Source of the DNA: Sediminibacterium sp.
GTDB taxonomy: Bacteria; Bacteroidota; Bacteroidia; Chitinophagales; Chitinophagaceae
Direction: 5' to 3'
Assembly: GCA_030158665.1 (NCBI GenBank)
Contig: JAOASM010000021.1
Location: 1 to 47,304, forward strand
Length of the DNA: 47,304 bases
Made by a program: the position numbers and the translations under genes. The notes below the pieces were generated by a model. That model was not told the DNA's origin, did not search any database, and was given only the letters and a program-made list of their open reading frames with translations. Of the stretch, positions 33,678 to 41,201 are shown piece after piece. The stretch's first letter is position 1, and each line of letters starts with the position of its first letter.

Positions 33678-34268
33678 TTAAGGGTTTAAACTACTGCTAT
33701 CTTGGATGATCGCATAGCTATTTGGTTGTGGTTTAAAGATACGAATGTCTGTCAAATTTTGATTGGCTTCTAGTCCCTTCCCATAAATTTTGGCTAAGGG
33801 ACTATGTTGTTTAACCACTACATCCTGTTCGGTATAGAACTTGCCTGTGTTTTGATCCCAGTACATTTCCTTGCACCATAAGGTATCGCCAAGGGTGTTG
33901 AAAATAATTACATCTTCTTTTAAAAATACAATATTTTCTGTCTCTTTATATTTAGCATATTTAGCAGAAAGTTGGCTTTCAATCTGATTGCTATCCTTAT
34001 AAAAATCTACATGAATGGACTGTGGAAATTCAATCATTTTACTACTATCTAATAAATATCGATTCATCAATGGAGCAGTTAATTTTGCCCCTAGTTTTCC
34101 ATCATTACTTACATAGATGGCCACGTCTTTGCCTACATCAATGCCGCCAACCCTTGCTCCTAGTGCTTTTACAGCATCTACATCATTCTCGCAGGATGCC
34201 ATAAAAAAGCAGCTACTCATACAAGCAACTGCTAATTTTACTATTTTTTTATGTATCAGATTAGTCAT
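33678..34268 (-). CDS. lptC: LPS export ABC transporter periplasmic protein LptC
   Basis: Part of the LPS transport bridge between inner and outer membranes. The 196-residue protein has a lipoprotein-like N-terminus (LAVACMSSCFFMASCEND) followed by a beta-jellyroll LptC domain with MIEFPQSIHVDFYKD, SQLSAKYAKYKETENIVFLKEDVIIFN, LWCKEMYWDQNTGKFYTEQDV. ATG 34268 is used instead of 34295 because it starts just before the signal and overlaps the preceding gene by only eight bases. The order coaX, outer-membrane protein, lptC supports the call. Confidence 0.87.
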   Translation of the reverse strand: MTNLIHKKIVKLAVACMSSCFFMASCENDVDAVKALGARVGGIDVGKDVAIYVSNDGKLGAKLTAPLMNRYLLDSSKMIEFPQSIHVDFYKDSNQIESQLSAKYAKYKETENIVFLKEDVIIFNTLGDTLWCKEMYWDQNTGKFYTEQDVVVKQHSPLAKIYGKGLEANQNLTDIRIFKPQPNSYAIIQDSSSLNP

Positions 34269-35646
34269 ATTTACGTTTATTGAACCAAACGTCACTCAAA
34301 CTATACCCCACAGTAAATTGAACAAAGTTTTCTTTAAAGTTAGATTGACCTCCACCTCTTTGTCCCATCTGTAAAGCCAAGTTCAATAAAGTGAATTGGT
34401 AATCGTAAGAACGATATTTTCTAATAGGCAATCCTAATCCCATTGTTAAGCCGTTTACTTTTAGTCCATTGTTGTTGATATTGATATAATCGTTACCACT
34501 GAATACGCCAAATCGGTAGGTCACAGTAGACCAATAGCTTTCAAATGCAAATGGATTAGGACACAACTGTGCACCAGCTCTAAACATAGTGGCATTGCGC
34601 ACCTGATCTGTTGCCCCATAAAATTTGTATCCATCTTTCCAATTGGACTGGTTTAGTTCAACACCTATAACCCATTGGTCATAAGTACCTCTTACCGTCG
34701 TGATCTTTTTATGTAAAGCAATACCTGCTGTCATTGAACTTGGTAGCTGAATTTTTCCACTAATATCTTTTTGAAATAAAGCAGAGTCAACAGCGGTTTC
34801 TTGTGAAGAGGTGAAAGTGCCTGTAGATCTAATGATATCTTGTTTGCCGCTTAATTTTTGATCCAATGTATATGTGCCGCCATAGCTAAGGCTGTATTCT
34901 GTTTTGTCTTTAGTAACGGCATTCGTTTTACTAGATAAAGGGAATTCACCTTGCGCCCCTAAGTTTAAAAATACACCTCCAAAACTAGTGTTGGTGCTTG
35001 AAAGTGATTGGTAAAAATAGGATGAGTCACTATTGAATAATACCGCTTTAACGACGTCTATCTTTTTTCTGCCTAAATTATATCCAGTATTCATACCGAC
35101 ACTCAAATATTTCCAGCTCTTGCCTACACCAACGAAAACCTGATTGATGCCTCCTTCGCCTTTATAGTTGGTATAGATAGAATCACCAATACTTTCAGAA
35201 AATGTATAATCGTTGACTGAATAATTAATTTGTGTCAATGGTCTTAATCCAAATGCAAATCCAACTTTTTTTGCCTTACTCAATGGCACTCCTACAACAA
35301 TGTAATTAGGAATTAAGTAAGTTGATTTTTCTTTAGCTGCAGGGGTTGTTCTTTTAAGAATGCTGTTGGTTAAGTTCAAGCCAATGTCAAAAGTGGTCAT
35401 ATAAATACCACCATAAGAAGCTGGGTTATTGAAATTAATACTTTGTCCAAAAGCACCATTCATATTTGGTGTGTATGCAGCAGTTAATCCGCCCATACCT
35501 TGGTTGGCAGCATTTTGGCTGTTGTACACTTCGTTGCCGACGCCATATCTAGAAAACGGGGAATTGATCTGTGCCTTTAAAGGGGCTATAAAACAGAAAA
35601 GTCCAATGAAAGGGGTTAACCTAAGTATTTTTTTCGCTAATCGCAT
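34261..35646 (-). CDS. Outer-membrane beta-barrel protein, unknown specificity
   Basis: A 461-residue protein with a signal peptide (LIGLFCFIAPLKAQ) and mature start INSPFSRYGVGNEVYNSQNA, a hallmark of a Bacteroidota outer-membrane family near coaX and lptC. Alternating hydrophobic strands and many Gly/Asn/Tyr fit a beta barrel, and the C-terminus FVQFTVGYSLSDVWF looks like a closing strand. Role unknown; the position suggests envelope assembly or uptake. It overlaps coaX by 26 bases and lptC by eight. Confidence 0.8.
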   Translation of the reverse strand: MRLAKKILRLTPFIGLFCFIAPLKAQINSPFSRYGVGNEVYNSQNAANQGMGGLTAAYTPNMNGAFGQSINFNNPASYGGIYMTTFDIGLNLTNSILKRTTPAAKEKSTYLIPNYIVVGVPLSKAKKVGFAFGLRPLTQINYSVNDYTFSESIGDSIYTNYKGEGGINQVFVGVGKSWKYLSVGMNTGYNLGRKKIDVVKAVLFNSDSSYFYQSLSSTNTSFGGVFLNLGAQGEFPLSSKTNAVTKDKTEYSLSYGGTYTLDQKLSGKQDIIRSTGTFTSSQETAVDSALFQKDISGKIQLPSSMTAGIALHKKITTVRGTYDQWVIGVELNQSNWKDGYKFYGATDQVRNATMFRAGAQLCPNPFAFESYWSTVTYRFGVFSGNDYININNNGLKVNGLTMGLGLPIRKYRSYDYQFTLLNLALQMGQRGGGQSNFKENFVQFTVGYSLSDVWFNKRKYD

Positions 35647-36349
35647 ATAGTCCTTTATATATTAAATTTTGGTCCGCAAATATCCTTCTTTTTAAGTGAG
35701 GTACAAAATAACTAAGGTCTCCACCGGTTAATAGGGCGTTAAATTTGCTGTATTTGGCCTCATAAGCACCAATTATACCATCAATTTCGGCAGCCATCCC
35801 TAAAACGACACCAGAAAGAAGGTTGGTTTTGGTATCATAGCCAACTAAACCAAAGCTTGGTGCAGGTTCAATTAGTGGCAAAAGTGCAGTTAAATCGTTC
35901 ATTGACTTAAAACGCATTTGCATCCCTGGAGAGATACTTCCTCCTAAAAACTGTCCTCGATTATTGACAAAATTATAGGTGATACATGATCCAAGAGAAA
36001 TGACAAGATTATGCTGATTGGGATATAGATCTACGGCTGCTGCTATCAGACCTAATCGATCTGCCCCAATGGTTTCTTGCTTTCCCACTGGTGTGGTGAA
36101 ATTCAATTTGGTTTGTGGTCCCAATAAATGGAATGGACCATACTCTGTCAACAAGCTTTCAATCGCTTTATCGTGATAGATCACTGAAGAAAGCAATGTT
36201 TTACTTGGCTGGTATTGGTCTAATAATTTTTGGATGGATGAAGGGTCACCATTTTCTAGTAGCTCCAATTTTTCCAATTGATTGCCCTTGAATATCGCCG
36301 CCTTTAATCGGGTATTACCAAAATCGAAACAAATAGTTGTAGACATCAT
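35621..36349 (-). CDS. coaX: Type III pantothenate kinase
   Basis: First step of coenzyme A synthesis, phosphorylating pantothenate. The 242-residue protein has the ASKHA-fold motifs: ICFDFGNTRLKAAIF (phosphate 1), IGADRLGLIAAAV (GADR), and SLGSCITYNFVNNRGQFLGGSISPGMQMR, ending with ALLTGGDLSYF. Two adjacent ATGs (36349 and 36346) are both possible. It heads a minus-strand run with the outer-membrane protein, lptC, aldo/keto reductase and CorC-like genes. Confidence 0.94.
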   Translation of the reverse strand: MMSTTICFDFGNTRLKAAIFKGNQLEKLELLENGDPSSIQKLLDQYQPSKTLLSSVIYHDKAIESLLTEYGPFHLLGPQTKLNFTTPVGKQETIGADRLGLIAAAVDLYPNQHNLVISLGSCITYNFVNNRGQFLGGSISPGMQMRFKSMNDLTALLPLIEPAPSFGLVGYDTKTNLLSGVVLGMAAEIDGIIGAYEAKYSKFNALLTGGDLSYFVPHLKRRIFADQNLIYKGLYAISEKNT

Positions 36350-36362
36350 AATTTTCGTAATT

Positions 36363-36370
36363 CAAAATTA
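36363..36370 (-). promoter_or_regulatory. Bacteroidota -7 box for the coaX operon
   Basis: Minus-strand TAATTTTG, exact TAnnTTTG match 13 bases before the first ATG. The predicted leader is under ten bases. Confidence 0.5.
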
Positions 36371-36450
36371 ATTGCTTTCAAGCAAACTTTAGGTAAAACA
36401 ATAGGCAAGTTGCAAAAGATTTCGGTTATTTGAAGAACAAATAAGCGAAT

Positions 36451-37326
36451 ATGAAGGTTGCAGGGTTTACAATTATTAAAAATGCAGTGGTGAATGACTT
36501 TCCTATCTTGGAAGCCATTCGTTCTATTTTACCAGTGGTGGATGAAATGATTGTTTTAATAGGGGATTCAACAGATGAAACGATTGCATTGATTGAATCA
36601 ATTGGGGATCCAAAAATTAAAATTCATCACTCCATTTGGAATAAAGATTTAAGAAAAGGAGGCGTTGTTTTAGCAGATGAAACCAATAAGGCCTTTCAGT
36701 TAATTGATGCAAGTTTTGATTGGGCTTTTTACATTCAAGGAGACGAAGTGGTGCACGAAAAATACCATCCAACGATTCGTGCTGCTTGTGAAAAATATAA
36801 AGAGGATATAGAAGTTCAAGGTTTGTTATTTAAATACAAACATTTTTATGGTACCTATGATTATGTGGGAGATAGTAGAAAATGGTATGCGCACGAAATA
36901 AGAATCATTCGAAATAACAAAGCCATTAGTGCGTATCGTGATGCGCAAGGTTTTCGTATCGGTAAACAAAAACTACCGGTGGCAGCAATCGATGCAAGCA
37001 TTTACCATTATGGATGGGTGAAAAGCCCTGAACAAATGCGTAAAAAGCAAAAAGAAAGTGCTGCATTTTGGAATGATGATACACAGATGGAAAAAATAAT
37101 ACAAAGTCCAGACTATTATGACTTCTCAGGATATGATTCTTTGGAGCGATTCACAGGTACGCATCCAAATGTGATGCTAGATAGAATTGAAAGAAAAAAT
37201 TGGGCTATCGATTTGGATGTATCTAAAAAGAAGTTCTCTTTTAAAAATATGGTCTTATACTATTTTGAGAAATGGACTGGTATTCGTCCATTTGATTTTA
37301 AGAATTATAAAATTATCCGTTCATAA
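36451..37326 (+). CDS. Glycosyltransferase, family 2-like
   Basis: A 291-residue protein starting KVAGFTIIKNAVVNDFPILEAIRSI, with a GT-A-like nucleotide-binding half (VDEMIVLIGDSTDETIALI) and a probable metal-binding motif near IQGDEVVHEKYHP. It resembles glycosyltransferases of the family that transfer sugars to surface glycans. Acceptor unknown. Its stop codon directly abuts the meaB start (TAA followed at once by ATG), implying coupled translation. Confidence 0.8.
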   Translation: MKVAGFTIIKNAVVNDFPILEAIRSILPVVDEMIVLIGDSTDETIALIESIGDPKIKIHHSIWNKDLRKGGVVLADETNKAFQLIDASFDWAFYIQGDEVVHEKYHPTIRAACEKYKEDIEVQGLLFKYKHFYGTYDYVGDSRKWYAHEIRIIRNNKAISAYRDAQGFRIGKQKLPVAAIDASIYHYGWVKSPEQMRKKQKESAAFWNDDTQMEKIIQSPDYYDFSGYDSLERFTGTHPNVMLDRIERKNWAIDLDVSKKKFSFKNMVLYYFEKWTGIRPFDFKNYKIIRS

Positions 37327-38229
37327 ATGTTTGCAGTGTCAGATATCGCAAAAGGGGTTGCTGAGGGTAATTTTTTACTATTGGCAAAAACCATTTCACA
37401 AATTGAAAATAAAGTGGATGGGACGGATGCTTATTTGGCTGCACTTGAACCAACGCCAATCCCAATCATTGGGATCACTGGCCCTCCTGGTGCAGGGAAA
37501 AGCACGTTGATTTCCGGTTTAGTGGGCGAGTGGATAGCAGCAGGAAAAAGAGTGGCCGTACTTTCGGTGGATCCTTCTTCTCCTTTTCATCAAGGCGCTA
37601 TTTTGGGGGATCGCATTCGAATGAAGGAATGGTATTTACATCCTCAAGTATTCATTCGTTCTTTGGCGTCTAGAGGTCACTTAGGGGGATTAAATAGTTC
37701 CATGATAGAATTGACCACTTTACTTCAGTCAGTTGGATTTGATAGGATTGTAGTGGAGACAGTAGGGGTGGGACAATCCGAAGTGGAAGTGGCCTCTTTA
37801 GCAGATACCACAGTGGTGGTATTGGTGCCTGAAGCAGGTGATGAGGTTCAGATGATGAAATCTGGATTAATGGAAGTAGCAGATTTATTTGTAGTCAATA
37901 AAAGTGATCGTCCTGATGCGCAAACCTTTATCAATCATATTCATCAGATGATGATGGAGAATGGGGTATCAGATACGCTAGTGAAAGTGATACCAACCAT
38001 TGCTTCTCAAGGTGTTGGTATGACAGATTTAATTCAAGCAATTGATGCACATCAACTTGCCAACACAGAATTAGGTTCCAATAAAAAATTAATTTTAGCA
38101 AAAGCCATTCAATTAATTGTGGCCCATAAAATGCGACAAATTGATTTTAAGAAAATGGAACAGGATTTGGAAGTAGCATGCGCAAAACCCCATTTCAATA
38201 TTTTTGAGTTTACACAAAGATTTATTTAG
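37327..38229 (+). CDS. meaB: Methylmalonyl-CoA mutase-associated GTPase MeaB (ArgK family)
   Basis: G3E-type GTPase that protects and reloads adenosylcobalamin mutases. The 300-residue protein has Walker A GITGPPGAGKSTLI, the VDPSSPFHQGAILGDRIRM segment, Walker B-like IVVETVGVGQSEVEVA and the guanine-specificity NKSD in FVVNKSDRP. The C-terminus is shorter than in some members. No mutase gene is in the window. It is directly fused in arrangement to the glycosyltransferase gene upstream, which seems functionally unrelated. Confidence 0.93.
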   Translation: MFAVSDIAKGVAEGNFLLLAKTISQIENKVDGTDAYLAALEPTPIPIIGITGPPGAGKSTLISGLVGEWIAAGKRVAVLSVDPSSPFHQGAILGDRIRMKEWYLHPQVFIRSLASRGHLGGLNSSMIELTTLLQSVGFDRIVVETVGVGQSEVEVASLADTTVVVLVPEAGDEVQMMKSGLMEVADLFVVNKSDRPDAQTFINHIHQMMMENGVSDTLVKVIPTIASQGVGMTDLIQAIDAHQLANTELGSNKKLILAKAIQLIVAHKMRQIDFKKMEQDLEVACAKPHFNIFEFTQRFI

Positions 38230-38250
38230 TGTAATGCTACACTAAATAAA
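38221..38250. terminator. Bidirectional hairpin between meaB and the glycosyltransferase gene
   Basis: Perfect 13-bp inverted repeat TTTATTTAGTGTA with TACACTAAATAAA around an ATGC loop. The meaB stop codon lies within the left arm. Shared by convergent genes. Confidence 0.7.
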
Positions 38251-38263
38251 TATCTAGCAGCGA

Positions 38264-39109
38264 TTATCTTGACAAAAGGGAAAGTAATTGTTTGAATTTG
38301 TTTTTCCACTTCAATTTTGTGGTCATGACAAATTCAGGTAATGGTCCATTCCAATCTTCCCCTCTGTGTAACATATGTTTTGTAAGCAGGCTAGAGGTGA
38401 ATCCCCATTTGTAAATAAATTGATGGTAGCCTTTATTGCGTTTAACACGTCCAACTGATTTGGATCCAAAATGATAGGCCCTGCTCTTACTGACACCTTT
38501 AAAATAACGTACTCCAGCCAGCCATAGCTTCATTGAAAAATCTGGATCTGAATACATGCCTGGACTAAACTCAATGCTATATCCGCCAACATAGTCCCAT
38601 AATGCAACTGGAAGAATATTGGGAGGCCATGTGGCACCAGACCAATCTTTCTTTTCCCATTGATTGAACTCTTGAAGTAATTTTTCTTCTTGGAATTGGG
38701 CAATCTCTTGACCATAATTTTTCTCAATCACAGAATTGCTTGAAGCAAATGGTTCAATGACTGTAGCAGATAAAAAGAATTGATCATGCCCAATGCTTTT
38801 GATTTCTTCTAACAATGCAGCATCCCATCCTGGGCACAAATACATGTCGTCATTAAGATAAAGTAAATAAGGCGTTTTAATCAATGTTCTTGCTGTATTG
38901 AGCGCATAGCATACACCAATATTCTCTTTGCTATAGGTATAATCTATATCTGATTGTGATTTCACCCATTCATAAGTGCCATCCTTCCCTTCATTCACAT
39001 GAACAATAATCTGGTGTTGATGGGTTGAATTTTTTCGGATACTCTCAACACATTGCTGTAGAAAAGGAAGATTGTTCCAACTTGGTATCAGGATAGAAAA
39101 TTGTTGCAT
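38264..39109 (-). CDS. Glycosyltransferase family 2 protein
   Basis: A 281-residue GT-A enzyme. N-terminal SILIPSWNNLPFLQQCVESI is typical of GT2; the DxD-like metal motif is in LLYLNDDMYLCPGWD; the acceptor region includes VGGYSIEFSPGMYSDPDFSMKLW. ATG 39109 is the start; the frame extends one codon to a TTG. It begins three bases after the upstream small membrane-protein gene. Likely acts on cell-surface glycan. Confidence 0.88.
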   Translation of the reverse strand: MQQFSILIPSWNNLPFLQQCVESIRKNSTHQHQIIVHVNEGKDGTYEWVKSQSDIDYTYSKENIGVCYALNTARTLIKTPYLLYLNDDMYLCPGWDAALLEEIKSIGHDQFFLSATVIEPFASSNSVIEKNYGQEIAQFQEEKLLQEFNQWEKKDWSGATWPPNILPVALWDYVGGYSIEFSPGMYSDPDFSMKLWLAGVRYFKGVSKSRAYHFGSKSVGRVKRNKGYHQFIYKWGFTSSLLTKHMLHRGEDWNGPLPEFVMTTKLKWKNKFKQLLSLLSR

Positions 39110-39112
39110 CAA

Positions 39113-39316
39113 CTAGGCTTTTTCATTTTTCCACCATCTGTAGGCTACATAACCCATGATACCAAAAGGCATTGCAGCTAGGTAAAGAATACCTACATTA
39201 AAACCTTTTCCTGCCTCTTCGCCAATCTGCGCTGCTGTCTTAGTACAGATGGAACATTGCGCTGTCCCTGCAAAGGCGATTAACTGAAATACAATAAGGA
39301 TGTAAATGCTTTTCAT
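39113..39316 (-). CDS. Small membrane protein with CxxC after the signal peptide
   Basis: A 67-residue protein: hydrophobic signal-like N-terminus (MKSIYILIVFQLIAFAGTAQ), CSIC (residues 21-24), a short helix KTAAQIGEEAGKG, then one membrane span (ILYLAAMPFGIMGYVAYRWW) and a charged end. It looks like a conserved Bacteroidota protein of unknown function. The CxxC directly after the predicted cleavage site might be lipidated or bind metal. The -7 box sits only four bases before the ATG, so the mRNA may be leaderless or nearly so. Confidence 0.75.
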   Translation of the reverse strand: MKSIYILIVFQLIAFAGTAQCSICTKTAAQIGEEAGKGFNVGILYLAAMPFGIMGYVAYRWWKNEKA

Positions 39317-39320
39317 GGTA

Positions 39321-39328
39321 CAAAATTA
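39321..39328 (-). promoter_or_regulatory. Bacteroidota -7 box directly before the small membrane-protein gene
   Basis: Minus-strand TAATTTTG, exact consensus, ending five bases before the ATG at 39316. Transcription would start about at the start codon. Confidence 0.45.
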
Positions 39329-39335
39329 GGCATAA

Positions 39336-39366
39336 AAAACCCCGAATAATCGGGGGAATCTATTTT
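39336..39366 (-). terminator. Terminator of the THX gene
   Basis: On the minus strand the stem CCCCGA/TCGGGG (loop TTATT) is followed by a T6 run. It separates THX from the small membrane-protein gene. Confidence 0.75.
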
Positions 39367-39375
39367 TTAAAGGAA

Positions 39376-39492
39376 TTAAGCTTTTGCCTTTGGAGCTGCT
39401 GCTTTAATGCCTCTTGTTTTGTGAGGTCTGCTTTTACCAAAAGAACCTAAAAAGCGCTTTCCTTTTGCTGTTTTTTTATCTCCTCTACCCAT
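39376..39492 (-). CDS. 30S ribosomal protein THX
   Basis: A 38-residue, very basic protein: MGRGDKKTAKGKRFLGSFG, then KSRPHKTRGIKAAAPKAKA. The first 27 residues match the THX family, first found bound to the head of the Thermus 30S subunit and present in Bacteroidota. The frame extends upstream to 39576, but ATG 39492 gives the exact family start and lies 33 bases after a -7 box. Easily missed for its length. Confidence 0.92.
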   Translation of the reverse strand: MGRGDKKTAKGKRFLGSFGKSRPHKTRGIKAAAPKAKA

Positions 39493-39524
39493 GATATTAT
39501 AATTTTTAAATTGTGATTGGACCA

Positions 39525-39532
39525 CAAATATA
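39525..39532 (-). promoter_or_regulatory. Bacteroidota -7 box for THX
   Basis: Minus-strand TATATTTG, exact TAnnTTTG match, with about 27 bases of leader before ATG 39492. Confidence 0.55.
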
Positions 39533-39533
39533 A

Positions 39534-39570
39534 AAAAACCCTCTGAATAAATGATTATCCGAGGGTTTTT
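39534..39570 (-). terminator. Terminator of the HU gene
   Basis: AAAAACCCTC (39534-39543) pairs with GAGGGTTTTT (39561-39570). On the minus strand it is followed by a T-run that merges into the THX promoter region. Confidence 0.75.
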
Positions 39571-39588
39571 ATTCAAATTAATTTGAGA

Positions 39589-39858
39589 TTACAACTTACC
39601 GCTCAATTCTTTACCAGCCTTGAAACGTGCAACCTTCTTAGCTTTAATCTTAATAGTCTCACCAGTTTGTGGGTTACGACCAGTTCTTGCAGCACGCTTA
39701 GATACTGAGAAAGTACCAAAACCTACTAAAGTTACTTTATCACCTTTTTTCAAAGATTTAGTTACTGCTTCGATAAAAGCGTCTAAAGCTGCGTTAGCTT
39801 GTGTTTTTGGACAATCAACTGCGTCAGCGATGTGTGCGATCAATTCTGCTTTGTTCAT
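39589..39858 (-). CDS. HU family DNA-binding protein
   Basis: Nucleoid protein of 89 residues that bends DNA. It shows [54 protein letters not shown] (the Arg/Pro tip of the beta arm) and the C-terminal [16 protein letters not shown]. Typical length. A -7 box lies 33 bases upstream and its own terminator follows. Confidence 0.96.
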   Translation of the reverse strand: MNKAELIAHIADAVDCPKTQANAALDAFIEAVTKSLKKGDKVTLVGFGTFSVSKRAARTGRNPQTGETIKIKAKKVARFKAGKELSGKL

Positions 39859-39890
39859 AGATGTGTTTTTTATAGTTTTAAACGATAGAA

Positions 39891-39898
39891 CAAATTTA
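39891..39898 (-). promoter_or_regulatory. Bacteroidota -7 box for HU
   Basis: Minus-strand TAAATTTG, exact consensus, about 33 bases before the HU start codon. Confidence 0.55.
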
Positions 39899-40117
39899 TT
39901 GGGTTTTATGAAACGAAAAAATATTTTGCTGTTTTTTTTAATTTTTATTTTTCCACCAAAACCCTTAAATAGTAAGGTTTTCCGCCCGAATGCAACATTT
40001 CAATTTTAGGCCTATTTTTTTAGACGGAACCTAAAATCCTTTATGGCATTGAATTACAGCGGTTTAAAAATTGAAAACGAGGCCAGTATTGGGTTTTGGG
40101 ACTGTAGCTATCCACAA
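39899..40117. other. Intergenic region between HU and DUF4286 genes
   Basis: About 220 bases. It contains a weak hairpin (39958-39981, AAAACCCTT/AAGGTTTT with a bulge) that may end the DUF4286 transcript, and a TTTTAGG/CCTAAAA inverted repeat at 40004-40010 and 40030-40036. A plus-strand frame opens with ATG 40043 but runs antisense through the DUF4286 gene and resembles nothing known. No gene seen. Confidence 0.5.
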
Positions 40118-40420
40118 TCAATTCACAATTTTCATGCTTGTATTAAAGTGAAAACATTGCTCTCCCCATTGCTCAGTGACACTAAAAAGGATTGTATCTG
40201 CGTGTTTTTCCTGAAATTTGGCAAGTTGTTCAGCTGCTTTACTAAACAATTGCAGCGTATAAGTAGGTGGTTGATCTGCTGCAAGGTCTAATTGATAGAG
40301 CTGATGATCTACAAAACAGTCTGTTGCAAGGCAGCTTGGGATAAAGCTTTGCTTCACCCAGTTCAACCAGGCTGATTCAATTGCAGGGTCTACTTGAAAA
40401 CTAATATTGGATACAAACAT
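40118..40420 (-). CDS. DUF4286 family protein
   Basis: A 100-residue protein with NISFQVDPAIESAWLNWVKQSFIP at the start and EKHADTILFSVTEQWGEQCFHFNT at the end, the pattern of DUF4286, a ferredoxin-like small family of unknown function in Bacteroidota. It starts four bases after exonuclease III ends, so it is in the same operon. Confidence 0.85.
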   Translation of the reverse strand: MFVSNISFQVDPAIESAWLNWVKQSFIPSCLATDCFVDHQLYQLDLAADQPPTYTLQLFSKAAEQLAKFQEKHADTILFSVTEQWGEQCFHFNTSMKIVN

Positions 40421-40424
40421 GGAT

Positions 40425-41195
40425 TTATTTTTTTAAATCTACAACAATAGGGCAGTGGTCGCTATGCTTTACCTCTGGAAGAATAAAGGCATCTTTTATT
40501 TTAGGCGCCAATGCTTTAGTGGTACAAAGATAATCAATTCTCCAGCCTTTGTTTTGCAATCTAACTGAGGGGAATCTTTGACTCCACCAAGAATAGGCCC
40601 CTATTGTATCTTCATGAATATGTCTAAAACTATCCACCCAATTGTTTGCAAGAAATTGATCCATCCAAGCTCTTTCTTCAGGCAAAAAACCAGAAGACTT
40701 TTTATTGCCTTTAGGGTCATGGATATCAATTTCTTTATGCGCAATATTATAATCTCCTGCAACAATGATATTCGGTCTTTCTTTTCTTAAATTTTCTATC
40801 CAATTGTAAAACTCATCCAACCATTGGTATTTATATGTCTGTCTCAGATCCCCACTTGTTCCAGAAGGGAAGTAGGCATTGATAATGGTTAAGTCTCCAA
40901 AATCAACTCTAATCACGCGTCCCTCTGCATCACTCATGCCATGACCATTGCCATGCACGACAAGACTAGGTTTTTGTTTGCTAAATACGGCAACGCCACT
41001 GTATCCTTTTTTTTCTGCAGGGTACCAAGCGATATGGTATCCTAAATCGGTAAAAAGTCGTAAGTCAATATCTGTACTACTGGCTTTGGTTTCTTGTACA
41101 CATAGTATGTCTACTGGATATTCTTTTAACCATTCTATCAAACCTTTTTTAATGGCAGCTCTAATACCATTCACATTATAACTTACTACACGCAT
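40425..41195 (-). CDS. xth: Exodeoxyribonuclease III
   Basis: AP endonuclease and 3'-5' exonuclease of base-excision repair. The 256-residue protein has VVSYNVNGIRAAIKKG (Asn), ILCVQETKAS (metal-binding Glu), INAYFPSGT, AGDYNIAHKEIDIHDP (catalytic Asp/Asn) and the C-terminal HSDHCPIVVDL with the catalytic Asp-His pair. Between an unknown secreted-protein gene (six-base gap) and DUF4286. Confidence 0.95.
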   Translation of the reverse strand: MRVVSYNVNGIRAAIKKGLIEWLKEYPVDILCVQETKASSTDIDLRLFTDLGYHIAWYPAEKKGYSGVAVFSKQKPSLVVHGNGHGMSDAEGRVIRVDFGDLTIINAYFPSGTSGDLRQTYKYQWLDEFYNWIENLRKERPNIIVAGDYNIAHKEIDIHDPKGNKKSSGFLPEERAWMDQFLANNWVDSFRHIHEDTIGAYSWWSQRFPSVRLQNKGWRIDYLCTTKALAPKIKDAFILPEVKHSDHCPIVVDLKK

Positions 41196-41201
41196 GGATG
41201 A

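Noticed and set aside
40107..40115. DnaA-box-like CTATCCACA
   Set aside because: A single, one-mismatch site with no dnaA gene or box cluster nearby; rpmH-rnpA is far away and no origin signature was seen.
40043..40291. Plus-strand open frame of 82 codons
   Set aside because: Mostly antisense to the DUF4286 gene, with a Cys/Phe/Leu-rich translation unlike any family known to me.
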